Below, piece by piece: positions 50,851-59,065 of a stretch of 64,000 nucleotides of DNA. The stretch spans positions 186,001-250,000 of the forward strand of contig JAYFQX010000010.1 of the NCBI GenBank assembly GCA_034926635.1, written 5' to 3'. Every line of letters begins with the position of its first letter. The stretch's first letter is position 1. The notes beneath the pieces were generated by a model that saw only the letters and a list, made by a program, of their open reading frames with translations, made no database searches and was not told where the DNA came from. Source of the stretch: Christensenella sp034926635. Its GTDB lineage: Bacteria > Bacillota > Clostridia > Christensenellales > Christensenellaceae. A program made the translations under genes and the position numbers.

Positions 50851-51683
50851 GAACTAAGGCAAAAACACAAATTGGCTGTACTCCTCGAAGTGTCTGGGCT
50901 GGCACGTGCAACGTATTACTATCACTGCCAGCAGCTTGTATTACCCGACAAGTACCAAGAAGTGAAATTACAAATTACAACCGTTTATCACGAACATCGA
51001 GGTCGCTATGGATATCGTCGCATAACAAGCGAACTACGCAACCGAAACTAAGCATCAATCACAAGACCGTACAGCGGCTGATGCGGGAACTGGGACTTAT
51101 CTGCCGTGTGCGAATGAAGAAGTATAAATCGTACAAAGGCGAGATAGGCAAAACCTCACCAAACCTGCTGGAGCGCAATTTTGAAGCCGAGAAGCCCAAT
51201 CAGAAATGGGTCGCTGATGTGACCGAATTTCATCTATTTGGGCAAAAGCTCTATCTGTCTGCCATTCTCGACCTGTGTAGCAGAGACATTGTGAGTTACA
51301 GTATTTCGGACAGACCAGTGCTATCTATGGTGACAACAATGCTGGACAAGGCTTTTGCACAGATTCCAAAGGACACAAAGCTCATCCTGCATTCCGATCA
51401 AGGGTGGCAATACCAACATAAACACTATCATAAGATGCTGGTAAGCAAAGGCATACGGCAAAGTATGAGCCGTAAGGGGAACTGTTTGGACAATGCGGTG
51501 ATTGAAAATTTCTTTGGCATACTTAAGAGCGAGTTGTTGTACCTGCACGAATTTGAGTCTATGGTACATTTCAAGACCGAGTTGATTGAGTATCTTGATT
51601 ACTACAACAATCGCCGCGGTAAGGCAAAACTAAAGGGCTTGCCTCCTGCGCTTCACAGACGACAAGCCCTTATGGCTGCTTAA
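50851..51683 (+). pseudogene. IS3-family transposase OrfB, frameshifted
   Basis: The catalytic part of the transposase, in the -1 frame relative to OrfA. The first half (ELRQKHKLAVLLEVSGLA, then GRYGYRRITSELRNRN) stops at TAA 51049-51051. The second half resumes in another frame (INHKTVQRLMRELGL) and runs to 51683. A one-base loss near 51048 would explain this. The DDE residues are present in the second half: WVADVTEF, LHSDQGWQY and VIENFFGILKSE. The rve-type domain is otherwise full length. Confidence 0.85.
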
Positions 51684-51750
51684 TTCTAATTTCCTGTCTA
51701 ACTTTTTGGGGTCACTTCACTCCTTGAAGCGCGGCCTTTTGTTTTTTTAT

Positions 51751-52815
51751 TTAAGCAAGTTTCGTAAGGATCAAGTCGCTCATTTCACGCGTAGAGAGTA
51801 TCTTTTCACCGGCAGCTGCAATATCTGCCGTACGTGCGCCTTCGGCTAAAACTGCCTTGACGGCTGTTTCGATAGCCTGCGCTTCTTTTTCTAAATCAAA
51901 AGAATATCGCAACAGCATGGCGCAGGAAAGAATCATGGCAATTGGGTTTGCTTTCCCGGTTCCGGCTATGTCGGGGGCGCTTCCATGAATGGGCTCAAAC
52001 ATCCCAAGTTTTGTGGAACCAAGGCTTGCAGAGGGCAGCATGCCAATGGAACCGGTGATCATGCTGGCTTCGTCCGTCAGAATATCGCCGAATAAATTGC
52101 CTGTGACAATCACGTCAAACTGGCGAGGGTTACGCACGAGCTGCATGGCTGCGTTATCCACATACATATGGTTTAACGCAACGTCGGGATAATCCTTTGC
52201 AATGCGCAGCACGGTGTTTCGCCATAGGCGCGAGGTGGAAAGAACGTTTGCTTTGTCCACACTGGTCAGTTTGTGATCGCGTTTGCGTGCGGATTCAAAT
52301 CCGAGCCGTACAATACGCTCTACTTCATAATCATGATAGTTCATCAAATCCGAAGAATAGGTGAGGTCATCGCCGCTTTTTTCGCCGAAATAAACGTCGC
52401 CTGTTAATTCGCGAAGGATCAGGATATCGAGGTTATCCCCTACGATTTCATCTTTTAAAGGACAAGCTGCCTTAAGCTCGTTATAGATAATAGCCGGGCG
52501 TAGGTTTGCAAACAGGCCAAGCTCACCACGCAGGCGAAGTAGTCCTTTTTCAGGGCGTTTATCAACAGGGAGGTTATCCCATTTTTCTCCGCCGACTGCT
52601 GCCAGCAGAACTGCGTCGCTCTTGCGGCAGATATCCAGTTGCTCTTCGGGCAGAGGGTCGCCGTACTTGTCAATGGCTGCACCACCTGCGGCTACATCGT
52701 GGAAAATGAACTCATGGCCGTAAAGGGAGCCGATACGCTTAAGGACGCGCACTGCTTCTACCGAAATTTCAGGACCGATCCCATCTCCGGGGATTCTTGC
52801 AATCGTATATTCCAT
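51751..52815 (-). CDS. leuB: 3-isopropylmalate dehydrogenase
   Basis: Oxidative decarboxylation step of leucine synthesis, NAD-dependent. The protein has 354 residues. RIPGDGIGPEISVEAVRVL, LRGELGLFANLRPA, RELTGDVYFGEK and HGSAPDIAGTGKANP are diagnostic. AGAAAGGTGA precedes the ATG at 52815. No leuA, leuC or leuD gene is nearby, which is unusual but not rare after genome rearrangement. It converges on the Dabb gene, with the IS in between. Confidence 0.96.
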   Translation of the reverse strand: MEYTIARIPGDGIGPEISVEAVRVLKRIGSLYGHEFIFHDVAAGGAAIDKYGDPLPEEQLDICRKSDAVLLAAVGGEKWDNLPVDKRPEKGLLRLRGELGLFANLRPAIIYNELKAACPLKDEIVGDNLDILILRELTGDVYFGEKSGDDLTYSSDLMNYHDYEVERIVRLGFESARKRDHKLTSVDKANVLSTSRLWRNTVLRIAKDYPDVALNHMYVDNAAMQLVRNPRQFDVIVTGNLFGDILTDEASMITGSIGMLPSASLGSTKLGMFEPIHGSAPDIAGTGKANPIAMILSCAMLLRYSFDLEKEAQAIETAVKAVLAEGARTADIAAAGEKILSTREMSDLILTKLA

Positions 52816-52906
52816 ATTCTTTCACCTTTCTAAAAAATAATACAATTTTATTATATACTAAAAAGTAAAAGGACAAAAGAGGAAAAGCCACAGAGATGCC
52901 TTTATC

Positions 52907-52935
52907 TTTACAATTCGCGGGTTTTATGATATACT
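52907..52935 (+). promoter_or_regulatory. Promoter of DegV gene
   Basis: TTTACA (52907-52912) and TATACT (52930-52935) at 17-bp spacing, with TG one base before the -10. A 60-base leader follows. Confidence 0.85.
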
Positions 52936-52994
52936 GATCACTCAATCAAAACAATCTTATTTTTGCAATTATTATTGATACAGGGGGAGTAAAA

Positions 52995-53870
52995 ATGAAC
53001 GATTATATCATTGCTTCTGTTTCTACGGCTGATCTTCCGCGAGAGTTTTTTGAAGAACATAATGTTCCGTTTATCAGTTATACTTATACGATGGACGGAA
53101 AGGTGTACGACGATGACTGCCGGGAATCCACGCGTCAAGAAACTTACCAAAAAATGCGCGCAGGCACATTCCTCAACACGGCTATGATCAATAAAGCTAC
53201 TTATTATGACTTTTTTAAAAAGCTTATGTCTGAAGGAAAAAACGTAATTTTTCTCGATATGTCAAGACCTATGTCCAGCTCGTATATTTACGCAGAAGAA
53301 GCTGCCAAGCAAATTCAGGAAGAATTCCCGGATAAGCAGTTTTACGCGATGGATACACGCTGTGTTTCCGGCGGGCTTGGCGTCCTGGTAGAAAACATGG
53401 TTTATCTCAAAGAAGAAGGAAAAAGCTTTGAAGAGGTGATTGAATGGGGAGAGAGCAATAAACTTAAGATCATGCACCATTTTACAGTGGACGATCTCAA
53501 TTATTTAAAACGTGGCGGACGCGTCTCAAACGCATCGGCTATGGTAGGTTCGTTGCTTTCCATTAAGCCTGTTCTTTATGTCCCTGACGATGGAACGCTT
53601 ACGGTTTCCAAAAAGGTACGCGGCAGGAAAGCCGCCTTGCGGCAGATGCAGGAAAACATCAAAAATGATCTTGTGGCGCCGGATGGACAAACAATCCGTA
53701 TTTTAGGTGCGGATTGCTTAAAAGATGCGGAGTTGATGCGGGATTGGTTTTTGGAAGAATTTCCAACGCTTAAAGAAGTGATCATCACCAGTTTGGGTGT
53801 GATTATTGGTGCGCATTGCGGTCCGGGGTTGTTGACGATCTTCTATTTCGGGGATGCGCGCAAGGCGTAA
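52995..53870 (+). CDS. DegV family fatty-acid-binding protein (FakB-like)
   Basis: A 291-residue DegV-fold protein; the family presents fatty acids to the kinase FakA for phosphorylation. IIASVSTADLPREFF, FLNTAMINKATYYDFF (the acyl-binding T region), VIFLDMSRPMSSSY and HHFTVDDLNYLKRGGRVSNA match the family pattern. GGGGGAG precedes ATG 52995. No fakA gene is adjacent. A terminator follows. Confidence 0.9.
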   Translation: MNDYIIASVSTADLPREFFEEHNVPFISYTYTMDGKVYDDDCRESTRQETYQKMRAGTFLNTAMINKATYYDFFKKLMSEGKNVIFLDMSRPMSSSYIYAEEAAKQIQEEFPDKQFYAMDTRCVSGGLGVLVENMVYLKEEGKSFEEVIEWGESNKLKIMHHFTVDDLNYLKRGGRVSNASAMVGSLLSIKPVLYVPDDGTLTVSKKVRGRKAALRQMQENIKNDLVAPDGQTIRILGADCLKDAELMRDWFLEEFPTLKEVIITSLGVIIGAHCGPGLLTIFYFGDARKA

Positions 53871-53892
53871 TCCTTATAAGAGTATACGATAA

Positions 53893-53922
53893 AGGCAGCT
53901 GTTTTGTACGGCTGTCTTTTTT
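53893..53922 (+). terminator. Terminator after DegV gene
   Basis: AGGCAGC pairs with GGCTGTCT (one G-T pair) around a loop of about ten bases and runs into T residues. Confidence 0.8.
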
Positions 53923-54041
53923 GTAGGGCTTTATCAACAAAAAGTGCATCGAAGGAAAAAATATGGTAAGATAAGTTGAATGAAAATATGGAATGCGGGA
54001 AATTTTGCCCGCGTGGATTAAGACAACTTATGGGAGTAAAC

Positions 54042-54854
54042 ATGAAAACGGGAATGTCGACCGCCTGCTTTTTTTGCAGGGAATATAACGAGGAAGCCGT
54101 CCGCAAAATGGCAGGGATGGGAATTCGGGAGATTGAGTTGTTTTTTTCGGCGTATATGGAATACAAAAAAACATTTACGGATGAAATAAACAGGATATGT
54201 AATGGAGAAGGAATGACAGTGCGTTCCATTCATGCGCTGTGTACGCAATTTGAGCCGCAGCTTTTTTCGCGGCACGACCGGCAGAGGCAGGAGGCAATGG
54301 ATACCTATCGGCACGTATTGGATGCGGCTGAAAACCTTGGTGCGGGGCTTTATGTTTTCCATGGGGCGATGAGTTTAAAACATGCGTGTATGATGCACGT
54401 CAATTATGAATGGGCAGGGGAGTGTGTAACACCTCTTGCCGAGCAGGCTGCAGAGCGGGGGGTTAAACTCGCATATGAAAATGTGCATTGGTGTTGGTAT
54501 AACAGACCGGGCTTTGCACAGTCGTTGCTCAAAAACACTGACAGCGATAACCTGTATTTTACGCTTGATATCAAGCAGGCGGCGCAGTCAGGCTATGCGG
54601 TGGAAGCGTTTTTGGATGATATGGGCAGCCGCCTTGCGCACGTACATTTGTGCGATTATACAAAGGATCCCAAAAAAGGGATCATGCCTTGCCTGCCCTT
54701 CTCTGGAGAGGTGAATTGGCAAGGCATGAAGCAAAAACTTCTTGATATGAGCTACAGCGGGGTGCTGATGCTGGAGGTATATCCGGGTGACTATAAAACC
54801 TATGAAGACCTCAAAGAAAATTATGACCAGACCGCCATGTTTTTCATGAAATAG
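54042..54854 (+). CDS. Sugar phosphate isomerase/epimerase (TIM barrel)
   Basis: A 270-residue xylose-isomerase-like TIM-barrel protein. Metal-ligand strands can be seen: IREIELFFSAYMEY, YVFHGAMS, LAYENVHWC, YFTLDIKQA, HVHLCDYTKD and VLMLEVYPGDY. The metal site (Glu, Asp, His, Glu) is plausible. The substrate is unknown. The start ATG 54042 follows GGGAG by five bases; a longer frame upstream has no such site. It converges on thiT. Confidence 0.86.
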   Translation: MKTGMSTACFFCREYNEEAVRKMAGMGIREIELFFSAYMEYKKTFTDEINRICNGEGMTVRSIHALCTQFEPQLFSRHDRQRQEAMDTYRHVLDAAENLGAGLYVFHGAMSLKHACMMHVNYEWAGECVTPLAEQAAERGVKLAYENVHWCWYNRPGFAQSLLKNTDSDNLYFTLDIKQAAQSGYAVEAFLDDMGSRLAHVHLCDYTKDPKKGIMPCLPFSGEVNWQGMKQKLLDMSYSGVLMLEVYPGDYKTYEDLKENYDQTAMFFMK

Positions 54855-54864
54855 GGAAATAGTT

Positions 54865-55554
54865 TTATGCCGCGCTACGTGCCGCTTTCCAGACTTTTTG
54901 CTGCGCAACAGCTTGCGCTTTGGTACGGTCGAAGAAGTGGCGAAGCGCAGGGATCAGTGATACTGCAATACAGATTGCACATTCAACACCGACGACTGTG
55001 CCGTTATATCCCAGCGAGTAAAGCCATGCGGGCATTCCTTCGGGTGCATACATACCAAAGAAAATCCAGCCGGATAAAAATTGGCAGACAAATCTTGCGC
55101 CGCATCCGTAAAGGATACCTGGTATGATGTTTTTACGCGCGAATCCGGCAAGCGCCAGCAGTGAGAAGGACGCAAGGTAATCCAGCGCAAACTGCGGGAA
55201 AGATAGGAAAAACGGTTCTTGTACAAATTGCAGCACACCATAGCAAAGACCTGCAATAAAGCCTTTTTTAAACCCGTAAATATACGAAAAAGCAATCATA
55301 GGCAGCATGCTTGCCGGCGTAATGGAGCCGCCGTTTGGCATGGAAAAGAGTTTGATAAAACTCAAAAGGAAAGAAGCGCCAATACAAAGCGCTGCCGTAG
55401 TAATTTCTTTGGTCGTCCATTGGGATTTCGATGTAATTTCCCGACCACCGTTTGTTTTCTTGCGATAGACCAGATATCCGACCAAACCTACTGCGATGAT
55501 AATTAGTACAATCACCAACGCAGGCATTGCCATTTCGGCAAAATCATCAAACAT
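54865..55554 (-). CDS. thiT: Thiamine transporter ThiT (ECF S component)
   Basis: Membrane substrate-binding subunit of an energy-coupling-factor importer for thiamine. The protein has 229 residues. After an extra N-terminal span (ALVIVLIIIAVGLVGYLVY) comes the ThiT core with about six spans, including PNGGSITPASMLPMIAFSY, FKKGFIAGLCYGVLQF and PQFALDYLASFSLLALAG (conserved ligand-binding region). AGGGGGC precedes the ATG at 55554. A TPP riboswitch upstream on the same strand supports the assignment strongly. Confidence 0.94.
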   Translation of the reverse strand: MFDDFAEMAMPALVIVLIIIAVGLVGYLVYRKKTNGGREITSKSQWTTKEITTAALCIGASFLLSFIKLFSMPNGGSITPASMLPMIAFSYIYGFKKGFIAGLCYGVLQFVQEPFFLSFPQFALDYLASFSLLALAGFARKNIIPGILYGCGARFVCQFLSGWIFFGMYAPEGMPAWLYSLGYNGTVVGVECAICIAVSLIPALRHFFDRTKAQAVAQQKVWKAARSAA

Positions 55555-55603
55555 AGTAAAGTGCCCCCTAAATCAAATTGTTTTTCACCGAAGACACCGC
55601 TTA

Positions 55604-55632
55604 AAAAGAAAAACCCCTACAATCTGCAGGAG
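55604..55632 (-). terminator. Riboswitch-controlled terminator before thiT
   Basis: On the minus strand CTCCTGCA pairs with TGTAGGGG (with two G-T pairs) and runs into a T-rich tract. It lies between the TPP aptamer and the thiT ribosome binding site, so it is the likely expression platform. Confidence 0.75.
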
Positions 55633-55651
55633 CCTCAGCCACATAAAAACA

Positions 55652-55727
55652 ACGCTTCCCTGCACACGAATTACCGTGACCGGTTCATAGGGTTATGATT
55701 CTCAGCCGTAGCTCCCCTAGCAGTGTA
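55652..55727 (-). promoter_or_regulatory. TPP riboswitch (thi-box)
   Basis: On the minus strand the aptamer shows CTAGGGGAGC, GGCTGAGA, AACCCTATGAACC, GGTAATTCG and GCAGGGAAGCG in the right order. These are the conserved parts of the thiamine-pyrophosphate aptamer. It should turn off thiT when TPP is abundant. Confidence 0.92.
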
Positions 55728-55744
55728 TTCAATTTTATAATTTT

Positions 55745-55773
55745 ATGGTAGCCTCAATAAAGCTTGTTGTCAA
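55745..55773 (-). promoter_or_regulatory. Promoter of riboswitch-thiT transcript
   Basis: On the minus strand TTGACA (55773-55768) and TACCAT (55750-55745) are separated by 17 bp, about 18 bases before the aptamer. Confidence 0.75.
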
Positions 55774-55898
55774 GTCAAAAAGTTGGCTATGTGCAAATAT
55801 GAAGCAAAAAAATGATATTTGGCGGACAGCTCTACGCAGCGTGGATTGTATTTAGGTCTGCGGTATCGTATGATGAGAATCATGCGGAGGTAAACAAA

Positions 55899-56483
55899 AT
55901 GGATTGCGAAAAAACCGGAAAATTAATTTTAAAGTTACGTAAGGAAAAAGGATTGACGCAAAAACAGATGGCGGACGCCCTGCATATAAGCGATAAAGCG
56001 GTTTCTAAGTGGGAACGAGCGGCGGGCTGCCCCGATATATCGCTTTTGCCGGAGCTTTCGGAATTGTTTGGCGTGAATATTGAGCAAATATTGCTGGGAG
56101 ATTTGAATTTAAGTGAAAAAGATGGAGGAAATATGAAGCGAATCCAATTTTTTATGTGCCCGGAGTGTGGAAATATCATCACAGCGACGGGAAATGCGGA
56201 AATTTCGTGCTGCGGACGAAGGCTTTCGGCCATGGCAGCGAAAAAAACGGATGACGCGCATAGGCTTTGCGTTGAAGCAATAGAGGATGAGTACTATATT
56301 ACATTTACACACGAAATGACCAAGCAGCATTTTATCAGTTTTGTGGCATATGTAAGTTTTGATCGCGTTTTAGTCGTGCGGCTGTACCCGGAGCAGGGCG
56401 GAGAGCTGCGCATTCCACAACTGCGGGGCGGGAAATTATATTGCGGATGCAGCAGAGACGGTCTTTGGGTACAGGAAAAATAA
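55899..56483 (+). CDS. XRE regulator fused to desulfoferrodoxin-like domain
   Basis: A 194-residue fusion. The first 65 residues form a helix-turn-helix (LRKEKGLTQKQMADALHISD, AVSKWERAAGCPD). From about residue 83 the protein looks like superoxide reductase/desulfoferrodoxin: CPECGNIITATG with CC about 17 residues on (rubredoxin-like site), then HEMTKQHFISF, which recalls the HPMxxxHyI iron ligands, and YCGCSRDGLW, where the usual CNxHGLW has lost its His. It may sense redox state, iron or superoxide. GGAGG at 55886-55890 supports ATG 55899. Confidence 0.75.
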   Translation: MDCEKTGKLILKLRKEKGLTQKQMADALHISDKAVSKWERAAGCPDISLLPELSELFGVNIEQILLGDLNLSEKDGGNMKRIQFFMCPECGNIITATGNAEISCCGRRLSAMAAKKTDDAHRLCVEAIEDEYYITFTHEMTKQHFISFVAYVSFDRVLVVRLYPEQGGELRIPQLRGGKLYCGCSRDGLWVQEK

Positions 56484-56495
56484 CGCGCCGGACGG

Positions 56496-57014
56496 TCAAC
56501 CGAATATGGCGTTGAGAAACAAACAACAAAAGGTATAAATAACAAGAAAGAGAAAAATCCGTGTAAAAAAGCTGATGTTGTGTTCACAAAATTTATCTGG
56601 TTGCGTTGGTTCCTCGTGAATTTTAAAATTATCGGAATCGACAGGAGCATTTAAGAAGCCGGCGATTAGTTCGCGGGCAGTCTGCAAATCCGGTTCTTCT
56701 ACAAAGATATCCTCCAACTGCAAACCGGCAAAACCCATAATATCGTTACCGCTACTTTTTCGTGTGAATGCAGAAATATTGTTTTCGTTCAATAGCGAAA
56801 CGAGCATGACAGACTCGGTGGGACTGATTGCGGAAATCAGCAGTATGCCGTTTTTGGGCATACAAAAGCAAACGCGATCTGGCTCCCGCTGTTTTTCTTT
56901 TTTAGAGCGGCGCGACGTTTTGGGCGGTCGTCGGGAGACCAATTTTGCGCCGCAATCTGCGCAAACGGTAAAGCCCTCTTCGTATTCATCCCCGCAATTT
57001 GGGCAAAACGGCAT
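56496..57014 (-). CDS. Zinc-ribbon, DUF2007-like membrane protein
   Basis: A 172-residue protein. An N-terminal zinc ribbon (CPNCGDEYEEGFTVCADCG) is followed by a basic linker and a ferredoxin-like region that resembles DUF2007 signal-transducing domains (ESVMLVSLLNENNISAF ... IFVEEPDLQTARELI). It ends in a hydrophobic segment (FFTRIFLFLVIYTFCCLFL). GGAGG precedes the ATG at 57014. It is transcribed divergently from the HD-domain gene. The function is unknown. Confidence 0.75.
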   Translation of the reverse strand: MPFCPNCGDEYEEGFTVCADCGAKLVSRRPPKTSRRSKKEKQREPDRVCFCMPKNGILLISAISPTESVMLVSLLNENNISAFTRKSSGNDIMGFAGLQLEDIFVEEPDLQTARELIAGFLNAPVDSDNFKIHEEPTQPDKFCEHNISFFTRIFLFLVIYTFCCLFLNAIFG

Positions 57015-57148
57015 GGCGTTTCCTCCATTTTCGTATTTTTCATCAATATATCACGAACGAAAGGGAAAAACAACGCAACAAAAATGCGGTTTTTTTCTCT
57101 TGATGATTATGGTATGATATTGCCAACAGACGAAAGGGAAGCGGGTAA

Positions 57149-57727
57149 ATGAAAAAAAGTTTTTATGCGTATTTAGCTCGGCTGCGCCATATCAAACGCT
57201 GGGGGCTCATGCGGAATACGGAAGAGGAAAACGTTGCGGAGCATACGTTTACGGTTGCGCTGATCGCGCATGCCCTGTGTATTATAAAAAACACATATTT
57301 TGGCGGTAATGCAGATGAAAAAGACGTGCTTGCTGCTGCGCTTTATCATGAGGCCGCAGAGGTGATCACGGGGGATTTGCCTACGCCCATCAAATATTTT
57401 GACGAAGATATCACCGAAGCTTATAAAAAGATTGAACGTCATGCGGAAAAAAGGCTGGTTTCCATGTTGCCGGAAGAAATGCAGCCGGCAATTTCGCCTT
57501 ATGTTTTGCAGGAGAAAGATGGAGAGGTAAAAACCATTGTGAAAGCGGCAGACCGTCTTGCGGCCTATATTAAATGCCGTCAGGAGCTAAGAAGCGGCAA
57601 CCAGGAGTTTCAGAAAGCCTGTGCGCGCACCTGGGAAGCTATAGAGGGGATGAACTTGCCTGAGGTGGCATATTTTGCGGAGCATTTTCTGCCGGGTTAT
57701 GAGTTGACGCTGGATGAACTCAACTAA
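57149..57727 (+). CDS. HD-domain 5'-nucleotidase (YfbR-like)
   Basis: A 192-residue HD phosphohydrolase. Ligands are visible in NVAEHTFTVALIAH (His), ALYHEAAEVITGD (HE in place of HD) and AADRLAAYIKC (Asp). The YfbR family dephosphorylates deoxynucleoside 5'-monophosphates. GAAAGGGAAG precedes ATG 57149, and an extended -10 (TGG-TATGAT, 57110-57118) lies just upstream. It lies before the rplJL operon but has its own transcript. Confidence 0.87.
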   Translation: MKKSFYAYLARLRHIKRWGLMRNTEEENVAEHTFTVALIAHALCIIKNTYFGGNADEKDVLAAALYHEAAEVITGDLPTPIKYFDEDITEAYKKIERHAEKRLVSMLPEEMQPAISPYVLQEKDGEVKTIVKAADRLAAYIKCRQELRSGNQEFQKACARTWEAIEGMNLPEVAYFAEHFLPGYELTLDELN

Positions 57728-57739
57728 AATGTTTTTTTG

Positions 57740-57769
57740 TTGACAACTCGGGAAGGTTTATGGTATCAT
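57740..57769 (+). promoter_or_regulatory. rplJL promoter
   Basis: A perfect TTGACA (57740-57745) and an extended TGG-TATCAT (-10 at 57764-57769) at 18-bp spacing. Confidence 0.88.
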
Positions 57770-57794
57770 AACAATTGCGTAAAATTGAATATGC

Positions 57795-57910
57795 TTTCAA
57801 AGCCACAGACTCAGGAGCGACTGCTTAAAAATCAAGATCCTGACGAGGTTGATTATTATCAGATTGTATCATGCTCTTATAATGTCATCATGGCTTTATA
57901 AAGGGCATTT
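57795..57910 (+). ncRNA. Ribosomal protein L10 leader
   Basis: The 5' leader of rplJ contains the typical L10(L12)4-binding features: ACTCAGGAGCGACTGC, AAAATCAAGATCCTGACGAG with a kink-turn-like loop, and a late complement of the early CAAAGCCA (ATGGCTTT). L10 complexes bind this leader and repress the operon in other bacteria. Confidence 0.82.
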
Positions 57911-57945
57911 TTTATTGAATCAGCGCAGTTTCGGAGGTGAATGAA

Positions 57946-58473
57946 TTGAAAGAAGCAAAATTACAGGAAAAACAGGCGGCTGTGGCAGAGGTAGTTGATA
58001 AGATGAAACGCGCACAGAGCCTTGTAGTTCTGGATTATCGTGGTCTTACGGTATCAGAGGTTTCTGACCTCAGAAGCAAATTCCGTGAAGCGGGCGTAGA
58101 GTATAAGGTTATCAAAAACAATATGCTGAAGCGTGCTGCGGATGAGCTAGAGATCGAGGGCATTGACGATTATTTCAAAGGCCCGACGGCAGTTGCGTTT
58201 GGATATGAAGATCCGGTTGCTCCGGCAAAGATTCTGTGTAAGTTTGTAAAAGACGTAAATAAAACAGAAATCAAGGGCGGACTTCTGGACGGCAAAGCAA
58301 TGGATTCAGAAGGAATTCAAAGCCTTTCTAAACTTCCGTCCAAAGAAGAGCTCCTTGCAAAAATGCTGGGCAGCTTGAATGCACCGATCACAAACTTCGC
58401 TTTGGCACTCTCTGCTATTCCGAGAGGTCTTGCATGCGCGTTGAAGGCAGTTGCAGATCAAAAACAGGGATAA
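57946..58473 (+). CDS. rplJ: 50S ribosomal protein L10
   Basis: The protein has 175 residues. It forms the ribosomal stalk base with L7/L12 and binds 23S rRNA. AQSLVVLDYRGLTVSEVSDL, EYKVIKNNMLKRAADE and KGGLLDGKAMD are conserved. The start is TTG 57946, eight bases after GGAGG; GTG 57937 overlaps that site. It is preceded by its own leader and promoter and followed by rplL, but unusually not by rpoBC. Confidence 0.95.
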   Translation: MKEAKLQEKQAAVAEVVDKMKRAQSLVVLDYRGLTVSEVSDLRSKFREAGVEYKVIKNNMLKRAADELEIEGIDDYFKGPTAVAFGYEDPVAPAKILCKFVKDVNKTEIKGGLLDGKAMDSEGIQSLSKLPSKEELLAKMLGSLNAPITNFALALSAIPRGLACALKAVADQKQG

Positions 58474-58535
58474 CGAAAAAGAAACACGCGGCATAAGACC
58501 GCAACATTAATTTAAAAATTTGGAGGATTATGATA

Positions 58536-58910
58536 ATGGATACAAAACAGATTCTTGATGCAATCAAAGAAATGAACGTTCTGGAACTTTCTGAACTGGT
58601 GAAGGAAATCGAAGAGACTTTTGGCGTTAGCGCTGCTGCTCCTGTGGCGGTTGCTGCTGCTCCGGCTGCTGGCGATGCTGCTGCCGCTGCGGAAGAGAAA
58701 ACAGAATTTGACGTAGTTCTGAAAGCTGCTGGCGCAGAAAAGATTAAAGTAATTAAAGTAGTAAGAGAAGCTACGGGTCTTGGTCTCAAAGAAGCAAAAG
58801 ATCTCGTTGATAGCGCTCCTTCCACCATCAAGGAAGCTCTGTCCAAAGATGATGCTGAAAAATTGGTTGCTTCCCTCAAAGAAGTTGGCGCAGACGTAGA
58901 AACAAAATAA
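58536..58910 (+). CDS. rplL: 50S ribosomal protein L7/L12
   Basis: The protein has 124 residues. The N-terminal dimer domain (ILDAIKEMNVLELSELVKEI), an Ala/Pro hinge and the C-terminal factor-binding domain (EKTEFDVVLKAAGAEKIKVI, VREATGLGLKEAKDLVD) are all present. ATG 58536 follows GGAGG by nine bases; ATG 58530 is too close. A strong terminator follows. Confidence 0.97.
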   Translation: MDTKQILDAIKEMNVLELSELVKEIEETFGVSAAAPVAVAAAPAAGDAAAAAEEKTEFDVVLKAAGAEKIKVIKVVREATGLGLKEAKDLVDSAPSTIKEALSKDDAEKLVASLKEVGADVETK

Positions 58911-58931
58911 GGATATTTATTTTAAATAAAA

Positions 58932-58961
58932 AAAGCATGACAGAAATGTCGTGCTTTTTTT
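58932..58961 (+). terminator. Terminator after rplL
   Basis: AAAGCATGAC pairs with GTCGTGCTTT (one G-T pair) around a short loop and runs into seven T residues. Confidence 0.92.
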
Positions 58962-59065
58962 GTATATCTATGTGGTATAATATTAAAAAAGATATATCCT
59001 GTACGGTTTAGTAAGATTGAATTTGTGTATATTATTACTAGAAATATATGGGGGATATCTTTAAA

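Larger units (their letters stand above)
50420..51719 (+). mobile_element. IS3-family insertion sequence (IS150-like), frameshifted
   Basis: A 1300-bp element. The right terminal repeat reads inward as TGAAGTGACCCCAAAAAGTT-AGACA, and the left one is TGAACAGCACCCCAATTG-TTAGACA; the two are imperfect inverses. Two overlapping frames (orfA and orfB) in -1 relation fit the family. No target duplication is visible at the edges. orfB is interrupted by a frameshift, so the copy is probably inactive alone. Confidence 0.88.
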
